A DNA stretch of 63,404 bases, from assembly GCA_020061465.1 (NCBI GenBank), contig JAGUYG010000042.1, forward strand, positions 1 through 63,404, in the 5' to 3' direction. The notes beneath the pieces were generated by a model. The model did not search any database, had not been told where the DNA came from, and saw only the letters and a program-made list of their open reading frames with translations. Position 1 is the first letter of the stretch, and each line of letters starts with the position of its first letter. Both the position numbers and the translations under genes were made by a program. Shown piece after piece: positions 43,816-51,736 of this stretch. This stretch comes from Ignavibacteriales bacterium (GTDB lineage Bacteria > Bacteroidota > Ignavibacteria > Ignavibacteriales > Ignavibacteriaceae).

Positions 43816-44154
43816 ATGTCGAACTTAAACACAGTAGAAAAAATAAATAAACAGGAGCTTGAAGAAAAAATAATCCGGATGCTCAAAACTTGTTACGATC
43901 CGGAAATTCCTGTTGACATTTTCGAATTAGGCTTGATCTATGAAATTCAAATAGATGACGATGCAAATGTATTGGTAAAAATGACTTTGACATCACCGAT
44001 GTGTCCTGTTGCAGGATCTCTTCCGCCTGAAGTTGAACAAAAAATAAACGAAATGCCGGAAGTGAACAGTGCTAAAGTTCAATTAGTTTGGAATCCGCCT
44101 TGGGATAAAGACATGATGTCGGAAGTAGCAAAGTTAGAGCTTGGTTTTATGTAG
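43816..44154 (+). CDS. DUF59/MIP18-family Fe-S assembly factor (SufT-like)
   Basis: This 112-residue protein carries the DUF59 pattern CYDPEIPVDIFELGLIYEI, TLTSPMCPVAGSLPPEVEQKI and VWNPPWDKDMMSEVAKLELG. Members, named SufT or YitW in several genomes, help mature Fe-S proteins. The position directly after sufU supports that role. Its last bases precede a bacilliredoxin-like gene. Confidence 0.9.
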   Translation: MSNLNTVEKINKQELEEKIIRMLKTCYDPEIPVDIFELGLIYEIQIDDDANVLVKMTLTSPMCPVAGSLPPEVEQKINEMPEVNSAKVQLVWNPPWDKDMMSEVAKLELGFM

Positions 44155-44194
44155 ATGGTTATTAAATAAAAACTCAATAAAAAAAGGAGTAAAT

Positions 44195-44728
44195 ATGTTT
44201 AACGTTATTTCGCGTCCGCCTTTATACGATCAGGACGCAGTTCAACCAATGAGAGATGAACTAATTGCAGTTGGATTTAATGAATTGCTCACCCCTCAGG
44301 AAGTAGATGATGTCATCAACACAAAAGATGACAAAACTTTGTTGATTGTAATAAATTCAGTATGCGGGTGTGCTGCCGGCGGTGCCCGCCCGGGAGTATC
44401 TTTAGCCTTACAGAATGATATTATTCCCGATAAGCTTTACACGGTATTTGCCGGTCAGGAAAGAGATGCGGTTGATGAAGTGCGGGAATATATTAAAGAG
44501 TATCCGCCGTCATCACCAAGCATGGCGCTATTTAAGAACGGCGAATTAATTTACTTTATGCAGCGTTATGATGTTGAAGGTAATTCGGCTGAACAGATAG
44601 CAAATGAATTAATAAATGTTTTCAATCAACAGTGCAGCAAAACAGGACCTTCGGTTACCCCCGAACAGTTCGAACAGATAGTTTATGCTAAGAAATGCGG
44701 CTCTAAAATTCCGATGTTCAAAGGATAA
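44195..44728 (+). CDS. Bacilliredoxin, BrxA/BrxB (YphP/YqiW) family
   Basis: I choose the ATG at 44195, preceded by AAGGAG five bases upstream, rather than the in-frame ATG at 44141 inside the previous gene. The 177-residue protein begins MFNVISRPPLYDQDAVQPMRDELIAVGF, which is the family N-terminus, and has the CGC redox motif in INSVCGCAAGGARPGVSLAL. Members remove bacillithiol from proteins in Firmicutes; whether this organism makes bacillithiol is not shown here. Its place in the suf operon suggests thiol redox control of Fe-S assembly. Confidence 0.9.
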   Translation: MFNVISRPPLYDQDAVQPMRDELIAVGFNELLTPQEVDDVINTKDDKTLLIVINSVCGCAAGGARPGVSLALQNDIIPDKLYTVFAGQERDAVDEVREYIKEYPPSSPSMALFKNGELIYFMQRYDVEGNSAEQIANELINVFNQQCSKTGPSVTPEQFEQIVYAKKCGSKIPMFKG

Positions 44729-44767
44729 GAGTTCATTGGTTACTATAAATAATGAAGGTTATATGAA

Positions 44768-45247
44768 ATGAAATTCAGCACACAAGAAGAATACGGACTC
44801 CGCTGTATGATTAGGATTGGTCAAGCCACTGCCCCAAACGGATTAACAATTCCTGAGATAAGTGAAAAAGAAGGGCTTTCGTCGGCAAATGTTGCAAAAA
44901 TTTTGAGGGTGTTACGGCTCGGCGGATTTATCGAAAGCGCTCGCGGTCAAACCGGAGGGTACAAGCTTACCCATCCGCCTGAGGAAGTTGTAATCGGAGA
45001 AGTTCTTGCTGTACTCGGCGGGCGATTATTTGAAGCAGGCTTCTGCGAAGAACATGCGGGCATCGAAAGTATTTGCACACACAGCGTCGATTGTTCAGTT
45101 AGGTCTTTGTGGCGGACAGTTCAATCCTTACTTGATAGCGTGTTAGGAAAAATTACGCTCAAAGATCTTCTCGGTAACGAACAAGAAGTTTCTGATCTTG
45201 TGGTTTCTTTCTCCGAAGAAGCGGAAGAAGCATTTAAAAACAATTAA
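44768..45247 (+). CDS. Rrf2-family transcriptional regulator (IscR-like)
   Basis: This 159-residue protein has the Rrf2 winged-helix start MKFSTQEEYGLRCMIRIG and a recognition helix around SEKEGLSSANVAKILRVLRLGGFIES. Three cysteines (Cys93, Cys103, Cys109) sit where IscR-type regulators bind a [2Fe-2S] cluster. Located at the end of the suf run, it is likely the Fe-S sensor for that operon. It overlaps the next convergent gene's stop by four bases. Confidence 0.92.
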   Translation: MKFSTQEEYGLRCMIRIGQATAPNGLTIPEISEKEGLSSANVAKILRVLRLGGFIESARGQTGGYKLTHPPEEVVIGEVLAVLGGRLFEAGFCEEHAGIESICTHSVDCSVRSLWRTVQSLLDSVLGKITLKDLLGNEQEVSDLVVSFSEEAEEAFKNN

Positions 45248-46749
45248 TTCTTCCGCTTTTTAATTAATCTGAGAATAGGATAATCTTCCCCCACCCTGAT
45301 CAAATCCTTGAAACTTTCATAATGAATTAATCCCAGCATCGATTGAGGTTCAAGAGCCAATATCAGTGTATTGCAGTACAATTGAGATATAGGAACATAA
45401 TGATATTTTTTATCCTGAAGAAAATTTAACTCAATCTCTTTTATCTTTAAATCTGCTAATTGAGTTTCTTCAAGATTGATCGAATCAATTTCTGTTATCT
45501 GATATTTTGTAATTCGATCGTTTGGATTATGTTCATATTCATAAAAAATAATTCGATGTTTTCTCAGCACTTCAAGAACTTTAGCGGTTGATTCCTCATC
45601 ATCCGGAATCAAATAACCATCGGGTTTTTCAACTTTCAAAATCTTTTCAACCAAAGGATGATATTCTTCTACCGTTACTATTGTATCTTGCTTAGAATAC
45701 TTCGAAAACAGCGGTAATGAAAGCGGTTTTTCTCCTCTCACGTGTTCCATCCGTACAACGATCTTTTCTTTTACATTACCTTTCACCAACCTTTCCCTTT
45801 CCGTATTTACCAGGCGCTTAATTTTATCCTTATTTAAACTCACAAATCGAAGTAAGCCAATCATTGCTTCAGCCTGTGCTGCGGTTCTGCGCTCAATATT
45901 TTCTATGGTTCTATCCAGACCATTTTTTCCTTCAAGAATGAACGAAAAGGAATTTAATATACCAAAGCTTTGTCGTCCATCGTTGATATCAACCGTGCTG
46001 TGTCTTATCCTGCTCACGTTGGGTGAACCACCTACAAGGTAATTATGAAACGTATATCCTTTTTCCGTAAGATGATTTTCGATAAAAGGCAAAAATTCCT
46101 TATTGGAAAATTCTTTAATTTTATCCGAAACATTAGGATTTGTTAATAGACCAAATTGTTCGTCAAAATTTTTCAGATAACCGAAAGCTTCCCAATCTTC
46201 GGAATAAGGAAAATATTCGTGCACATCTAATGTTACATGGGGTAAATTTTCATTGAATAAATTGTGCAAAGCGATTGTTTCAGGTTCGGTTAAAATGAGA
46301 TGATTTCGATTTAAATCCATATCGTTAGAATTACGGCGTTGATTTTTTTCCGAACCGTCGGGATTTACCTGTGGGACAATAATCAAATCAATGTTTTCAA
46401 GAAGCGAAGTCAATTCACTACTATTAAACAAGCTCAATAGGTGCAGTGCTCCCTCTTTGCCGGATTGCTCGTTGCCATGCTGCTGTGCAAAGATCATCAT
46501 TTTAATTTTTGATGTATCAACTCCGAATTTTGATGTTGATATTTTTACTGCCGGTATTTTTCTACCTTCAACTGATTGACCGATATATTCGAGAGACATC
46601 AATTGGCTGCCGCCGCAAATTTTTTCCACAAACGAGATTAGCTCTTCGTAGGAAGTGAGTTTATTAAAATCATTTCGTTGTAATGGTGTCTGCGAAAATG
46701 AAATACTTATGCTAATGTGAACTAAAATAATTACTAATATTTTTTTCAT
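45244..46749 (-). CDS. Secreted M14-family zinc carboxypeptidase
   Basis: This 501-residue protein has a signal peptide (residues 1-20) and the M14 core: HGNEQSGKEGALHLL (zinc His and Glu), NPDGSEKNQRRNSNDMDLNRNH and the third zinc ligand in TLDVHEYFPY. It would trim C-terminal residues from peptides outside the cell. The gene lies after an OSBS/NSAR-like enzyme on the same strand. The C-terminal domain (about 370-501) is not recognised. Confidence 0.87.
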   Translation of the reverse strand: MKKILVIILVHISISISFSQTPLQRNDFNKLTSYEELISFVEKICGGSQLMSLEYIGQSVEGRKIPAVKISTSKFGVDTSKIKMMIFAQQHGNEQSGKEGALHLLSLFNSSELTSLLENIDLIIVPQVNPDGSEKNQRRNSNDMDLNRNHLILTEPETIALHNLFNENLPHVTLDVHEYFPYSEDWEAFGYLKNFDEQFGLLTNPNVSDKIKEFSNKEFLPFIENHLTEKGYTFHNYLVGGSPNVSRIRHSTVDINDGRQSFGILNSFSFILEGKNGLDRTIENIERRTAAQAEAMIGLLRFVSLNKDKIKRLVNTERERLVKGNVKEKIVVRMEHVRGEKPLSLPLFSKYSKQDTIVTVEEYHPLVEKILKVEKPDGYLIPDDEESTAKVLEVLRKHRIIFYEYEHNPNDRITKYQITEIDSINLEETQLADLKIKEIELNFLQDKKYHYVPISQLYCNTLILALEPQSMLGLIHYESFKDLIRVGEDYPILRLIKKRKN

Positions 46750-46774
46750 GGCTTAAGACTTTTTATATGATAAA

Positions 46775-47890
46775 TTATTTTTTATTGGAAAGTTCGATCT
46801 TCTGTATAGTAATTTCGTCTAAAAATTTTTCATCTACCTGAACACCCGAACCCGGAGTATTTGGAACCGTTAATGTACCATCGCTGTTAAGTGTAAAAGG
46901 ATTCAAAACAATATCTCTGTGGAAGTATCGGTCATTCGCACTCAAATCGCCCGGTAAAGTAAAGTTTGGAAGGCTTGCCAACGCCGCATTTACCGCTCTG
47001 CCGATACCGGTTTCTAACATTCCACCGCACCATACAGGTATATCACTTTCTTGAGCAAGGTGGTGAATTTTCTTTGCTGCTATCAGACCGCCAACTCTGC
47101 AGGCTTTTATGTTGATTATTCTGCAGGCTTCAAGCTCGATTGCTGTTCGGGCATGTTCGGGTGAAACTATACTTTCATCTAAGCAGACCGGTATTCGTAA
47201 AAGTTTCTGAAGTTTTGAATGTTCATAAATATCGTCGTGAGCTAATGGTTGTTCAATCAAAAGTAAACTGTAATCGTCCAATTTTTTGAGATGTTCGGCA
47301 TCCTTTAACGAATAGATGCTGTTTGCATCAACTTGAAGCGGGATATCTTTCCAAATTGATCGTATTGCTTTCACCGCTTCGATATCCCGGCCGGGTTTAA
47401 TTTTAATTTTTATTCGTCGATAGCCTTCTTTAAGATAACCTTCAACAATTTTCAGAAGCAGATCAATATTTTTCTGAATCCCTATGCTAACTCCGGCAGC
47501 GACTTTCTTTCTCGATCCGCCTAATAATTCACTTAAGCTTTTATTATGAATTCTTCCCCACAAATCCCAAACGGCGAACTCAATTCCTGCCCGTGCAATT
47601 TTATTCCCTCTTACAGGAGAAAATAATTTATCGATATCTTCAGTTGAGCCCACATCTGTCTTCAAGACAAGCGGAACTAATACATCACGCATAACAGCCC
47701 AGGCAGATTCGGTCGTTTCTTCATTATACCAGGGCTCAAGCCCTACGGGTGCTTCGCCCCATCCTATTTCACCTCCCGAGTAAATTTTAACGATGATTCC
47801 ACTGTTTCCTTTTTCTACCCAACCGCTGGTTTTAAAAGGTTTGATGTACGGTAAAAATATTTTTCTTAATTCGATTTTATCGATTGTCAT
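46775..47890 (-). CDS. o-Succinylbenzoate synthase / N-succinylamino acid racemase family
   Basis: This 371-residue enolase-superfamily enzyme has the KxK catalytic motif (RRIKIKIKPGRD), metal ligands in LQVDANSIYSL, LIEQPLAHDDIYEHSKLQ and CLDESIVSPEHARTAI, and the second lysine in INIKACRVGG, then GGMLETGIGRAVNAAL. The pattern is that of the OSBS/NSAR subgroup. MenC would serve menaquinone synthesis, but no other men genes are adjacent, so NSAR activity or both are possible. I therefore leave the symbol blank. Confidence 0.85.
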   Translation of the reverse strand: MTIDKIELRKIFLPYIKPFKTSGWVEKGNSGIIVKIYSGGEIGWGEAPVGLEPWYNEETTESAWAVMRDVLVPLVLKTDVGSTEDIDKLFSPVRGNKIARAGIEFAVWDLWGRIHNKSLSELLGGSRKKVAAGVSIGIQKNIDLLLKIVEGYLKEGYRRIKIKIKPGRDIEAVKAIRSIWKDIPLQVDANSIYSLKDAEHLKKLDDYSLLLIEQPLAHDDIYEHSKLQKLLRIPVCLDESIVSPEHARTAIELEACRIINIKACRVGGLIAAKKIHHLAQESDIPVWCGGMLETGIGRAVNAALASLPNFTLPGDLSANDRYFHRDIVLNPFTLNSDGTLTVPNTPGSGVQVDEKFLDEITIQKIELSNKK

Positions 47891-48181
47891 TGATATTAGA
47901 TTTTAATTTAGCTTAAAAGTGATTTGTAAAATTTATACTGTAACTGTTTTTATTGTAACACAAATTTCTAAAACGAAATCCTACCAGCTACGACATAGTT
48001 ATTTATGTAAGGTAAAATTCTTAAGATTATTTTGGTTATCAACACCTAAAAATAATATCATCCCTCCCGCCTGTCTGCATCAGTTTTTAGTGGCGGGCAG
48101 GTCGGGATTTAACTGATGGGGTATTGTTTTACTAGAATCATACCATCTCTTCGGGATTTTAGTTCTTTTCCCGAAAGCTTT

Positions 48182-48231
48182 TCCTAAGGAACCTTTCCAA
48201 AGGATCGTTCCGACGGTCGGGATCGTTCCGA
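48182..48231. repeat. Tandem 18-bp palindromic microelements
   Basis: Three units lie end to end: TCCTAAGGAACCTTTCCA (48182-48199, overlapping the next), TCCAAAGGATCGTTCCGA (48196-48213) and CGGTCGGGATCGTTCCGA (48214-48231). This is the only tandem array of the 18-mer in the window. Confidence 0.7.
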
Positions 48232-48500
48232 TTAGTTTTAATTCTCCGTGCGAATCAATTAACCTCGAAGAGGTGTAATGATTATATAAAATTATAATAA
48301 GAGAAGTTAAAACCCCAAATGGGTGAAATTATTATCCACAATATTATGCATATTTTTTTTTCATCTTACAAGTGTTATTTCCTTTTTATGTTTCGTTTAT
48401 AATGATTTAATGATGAACAACTTATAGTTTTTAATCGCCTTTAATTTTTGATATTTATGTATAATGATTTGCGTAATGAATAAGTTCGTAATATTACGTT

Positions 48501-48551
48501 GTAGAGACGGGGTAACTTGTCCCGAATGCTTTCGGGATGCCCCGTCTTTAC
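48501..48551. repeat. GTAGAGACGGGG palindrome split by an 18-bp TCCCGA palindrome
   Basis: The outer halves GTAGAGACGGGG and TGCCCCGTCTTTAC match those at 18649-18693. Here the interior holds TAACTTG and the 18-mer TCCCGAATGCTTTCGGGA (48520-48537). The same host palindrome therefore carries different inserts at the same central point in the two copies. Confidence 0.65.
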
Positions 48552-48563
48552 GCTTGCTTAAAT

Positions 48564-50696
48564 TCATTTTAATAATATTGCTTTTCGTACTTCTGAATAA
48601 GATTCAAACTGCAATCGGTAAAAATAAATTCCGCTTGTCAAAGTTGACCCCCTTGGGGAAAGATTCCCCGCGTTAAATTCAACTTCGTAAACTCCGGGAG
48701 ATTTATGTTCGTTAATGAGCGTTGTTATTTCATTTCCTAATACATTGTAAACCTTCAGAGTTACTAGCCTACCCTTTGCCCCTCTGGTTAAAGGATTTAC
48801 CGGAGAAGGAATTAAGAACTTTATTTTTGTACTCGAATTAAACGGATTTGGATAACTTTGGTACAAGTAAAAACTATTCGGAACGTTTTCCTGTTCAATC
48901 GAAGAAGTGTTTGTTACAAATTTTCTTTCCGTCAAAGAATAATCCAAGCTGCTTAAATTGGTTAGCGAGAATCTTATATTATTTATTGCAGCGGCTTGAC
49001 GGGGTCCAACACTGCTTGATGCGCGATATGTTGAAGAGTCGACAAACGTTGATTCTGAAGCATCTACAAGTATAAATGGAAAATTGGAATCACATTTAAT
49101 TGTTTTTAAAGCAGCATTAATAATTATTGAACCGCTGCCGTCAAAATACAATCCAAACCTCAAGCGGTTTCTCATCATTCCCCATAAAACCGATGAAGTG
49201 CGATTCTCATAGTAGCTTGAATTTTCAAAAATCATTGGTTGAAATATCAGATCGTCAAAAAGAGATAGTCCTTCTTTAATCACTAATTTCCCGCGGTAAG
49301 CAGCATAATTATCCCCCGAAGGGTTGTCGATAAAAAACTGCCCTGCAGCCATTCCCATCTCACTTAGAAAAAAGAGCGGCACTGCTTCTGAGTTGATTCT
49401 CGAATATAAATGTTCTGAAATTAAATAATCACTGTTCCGAAGTAATGAAATTATGTCAAGTGAATCTCCTGCAATGATTATTCCTTCAGCATTGATTAGA
49501 GTATCTATTAAGGAGATATCGTTCATATTCGATTCAGTAACGAAGAGATATGAACAAACTACATTAATCGATGATAAATAATTCTTTATCAAAGATGCTT
49601 CGGATGAATAGCCGCTGTGAGTGATAACAACAATATTCTTTATATCATGCTCAGAGATAAAATCATTCAAGTTGGAATTGAGCTGCGAAGAAATTCTGTT
49701 ATCACCGGTAAGAAAGAAATTTGTAACAGGATAATAAGTTATTCTGTCGATATCAACCGGTTTTGCCGAAGCCGGAATTTCATGAATAGATTTAGAAGCG
49801 AAATCATATTTCCATCCGGTTGTAAGAAAATCGCATTTTAAGTTTTCGATATAATAATTGCCTGCCTGATATTCCCCGAATACAGTTCGATCATCAATAT
49901 TAAAAACTGCTACTGCCCCACTGCCCATTACAACTCCGATTCCATCTTTATCTATGCAAATTGCCGTTCGATCATCTAAACCTACTCCAATTAAGTTACG
50001 ATCATTAGTGAATTTAAAGTTATAGAGCATCGAAATTAATCTTCCGAAGCGCCCCCTCTCAGAAAAATGTGTATCGAATAAAATTCCCGGGGTAAGATCG
50101 AGAAAATCGTCATCAAGTGTGATTAAGTGGGTGAAAGGATTTATCAATGCGTCTTTTGGATAGACAGTTCCTTTTTCAGCAGTGAATGAAACATCACCGA
50201 GTATTGCTGCGCCTGCACTTGTGCCGGAAATTACTCCGCCGCTTTGATAAACGAATCTAATTGCTGCTTCTGTTTTAGTTCCCTTCCAATAACGTACGTA
50301 GTTCCATTGGTCGCCCCCCTTTATAAATATTGCGCGGGCTGAAATAATTTCATCATAAACACTTTGCTGATCAGCGGCAGCTTTTGAATCGATTTTTAAG
50401 TTATATGCTTCTGAGGCACCTAAAGAAACAAAATAATTAGGCAGCCAATTAGTAGCATCCGCATAAGATAAAATTATGATTTTACCGCTGCCGGCTTTTT
50501 CAACAATCCATGAATACGGTGCATCGCTCCAATCGTTATAATTTTCGGAACCGCCGCCGATAGCGCAGATATATCCTTGTGCCGGAGTTAAGACTGTAAC
50601 AGAAATGAAAAATATAATGCCGATAATAATTTTACTTAGCTTCTGCTCTTTGCCCGTTTCAATTTTTTTAATAGTATTTCTTTTTTTAAAAAACAT
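48564..50696 (-). CDS. Secreted S51 (cyanophycinase-like) protein with T9SS sorting domain
   Basis: This 710-residue protein has a signal or anchor helix (about 25-42), then an S51 domain with AIFIKGGDQWNYVRYW and the nucleophile elbow GGVISGTSAGAAILGDV. A poorly conserved middle follows, then the C-terminal sorting domain (SYPNPFNSSTKIKFLIPSP ... SGIYFYRLQ). S51 enzymes include cyanophycinase and alpha-aspartyl dipeptidase. Two palindrome-like segments are inserted in frame in the sorting domain (about 48637-48658 and 48768-48797), giving SPRGSTL and NPLTRGAKG. It is the last gene of the nine-gene run starting at 62540. Confidence 0.8.
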   Translation of the reverse strand: MFFKKRNTIKKIETGKEQKLSKIIIGIIFFISVTVLTPAQGYICAIGGGSENYNDWSDAPYSWIVEKAGSGKIIILSYADATNWLPNYFVSLGASEAYNLKIDSKAAADQQSVYDEIISARAIFIKGGDQWNYVRYWKGTKTEAAIRFVYQSGGVISGTSAGAAILGDVSFTAEKGTVYPKDALINPFTHLITLDDDFLDLTPGILFDTHFSERGRFGRLISMLYNFKFTNDRNLIGVGLDDRTAICIDKDGIGVVMGSGAVAVFNIDDRTVFGEYQAGNYYIENLKCDFLTTGWKYDFASKSIHEIPASAKPVDIDRITYYPVTNFFLTGDNRISSQLNSNLNDFISEHDIKNIVVITHSGYSSEASLIKNYLSSINVVCSYLFVTESNMNDISLIDTLINAEGIIIAGDSLDIISLLRNSDYLISEHLYSRINSEAVPLFFLSEMGMAAGQFFIDNPSGDNYAAYRGKLVIKEGLSLFDDLIFQPMIFENSSYYENRTSSVLWGMMRNRLRFGLYFDGSGSIIINAALKTIKCDSNFPFILVDASESTFVDSSTYRASSSVGPRQAAAINNIRFSLTNLSSLDYSLTERKFVTNTSSIEQENVPNSFYLYQSYPNPFNSSTKIKFLIPSPVNPLTRGAKGRLVTLKVYNVLGNEITTLINEHKSPGVYEVEFNAGNLSPRGSTLTSGIYFYRLQFESYSEVRKAILLK

Positions 50697-50699
50697 TTG

Positions 50700-51689
50700 T
50701 TAGAAGCCAAGGTTCACCGAAATTCTGTGTACGCTTGGTAGTATGTCGAAGATGGAGTAAGCGTAATCAAATGCTATCAATGCCCCGGAAAAAGGCAGAT
50801 TAGCTCCCGCACCCAAAGTAAATTTTTCGTCATCGTAATTGTGTTTATAACCGCCTCTTAAGTACAGTCTGTCAAAAAAAGCACATTCAAAGCCGAAGTG
50901 TAATCTTTCGTTGTTATCGTTGGGATGAATAGCGTCGATACCGCCGCGAACTTTAACGAATTCGGTTTGGTAAAGATCAAAGCCAATTCCCACTTGAAAA
51001 TTTAAAGGCAGAGGATAATCAGATGTCTGCAATCTTGCCGGTGTTAAACGGCTCAACGGAAAATTTTCGTCTTTATCATGAATAACATTTAAGTCGGGTC
51101 CGTCAAAACGCAAATCGCCTCCAAAGTTCATCATGCTCATAGCAATCGTTAAGTTTTGAAAGTCGAGACGATATTGTGTTCCGATATCGAATGCAAATCC
51201 ATCTGCAGTTTCATTCCAAATTCTCTGACTTATATATTTAACGGTAACACCTACACTGAATCTATCGGTTAAATACCTTGCATAAGTAATTCCTGCGGCA
51301 AGGTCTTGAGCGTCAAAGAATCTGCCGGTACCGTTCGGCTGCTGTTCGGTTGTAATTTCCATCTTCCCTGTTCCGAATGAAATCAAACTAGCGGCAAAAA
51401 CTCCTGCATCGCCGGCATTATAGACGAGGGAGGCTGCATTTAAATCAAACAATTTGAACCAATCCATATAAGAGAAATGAGCCTGGACTGATTTTATTTT
51501 TACAATTCCCGCTGGATTCCAAAATACTGAAGATGCATCATCGGTAAGCCCCACAACCGCACCTGCCATACCCGCAGATCTGGCGCCTACCGGAATTTGC
51601 AAGAATTGAGCACCCGAAGTGCCGAGATTTGGATTCTGAGCCAATAGGTGTCCGCTTAATATTGCAATCAAAATAAATATCTTTTTCAT
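50700..51689 (-). CDS. PorV/PorQ-family outer-membrane protein
   Basis: This 329-residue protein has a signal peptide and the family start GTSGAQFLQIPVGARSAGMAGAVVGLTDDASSVFWNPAGI, then a beta-barrel. PorV/PorQ proteins belong to the type IX secretion system and help modify or anchor its cargo. Its neighbours with T9SS sorting domains fit that role. The gene follows the 918-residue protein closely. Confidence 0.85.
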   Translation of the reverse strand: MKKIFILIAILSGHLLAQNPNLGTSGAQFLQIPVGARSAGMAGAVVGLTDDASSVFWNPAGIVKIKSVQAHFSYMDWFKLFDLNAASLVYNAGDAGVFAASLISFGTGKMEITTEQQPNGTGRFFDAQDLAAGITYARYLTDRFSVGVTVKYISQRIWNETADGFAFDIGTQYRLDFQNLTIAMSMMNFGGDLRFDGPDLNVIHDKDENFPLSRLTPARLQTSDYPLPLNFQVGIGFDLYQTEFVKVRGGIDAIHPNDNNERLHFGFECAFFDRLYLRGGYKHNYDDEKFTLGAGANLPFSGALIAFDYAYSIFDILPSVHRISVNLGF

Positions 51690-51736
51690 TTTAAGCTCCG
51701 GGTTTGTTCGATTAGGAACAAATGTTTTAAATTCAA

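Larger units (their letters stand above)
47891..48563. other. Intergenic island of palindromes
   Basis: This 673-base gap has no supported gene. It contains an imperfect CCCGCCTG-type hairpin (about 48066-48100), a tandem run of 18-bp microelements (48182-48231), small AACCTCGAAGAGGT and ACCCCAAATGGGT palindromes (48250-48325), and a GTAGAGACGGGG palindrome (48501-48551) split by a TCCCGA palindrome. Confidence 0.6.
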
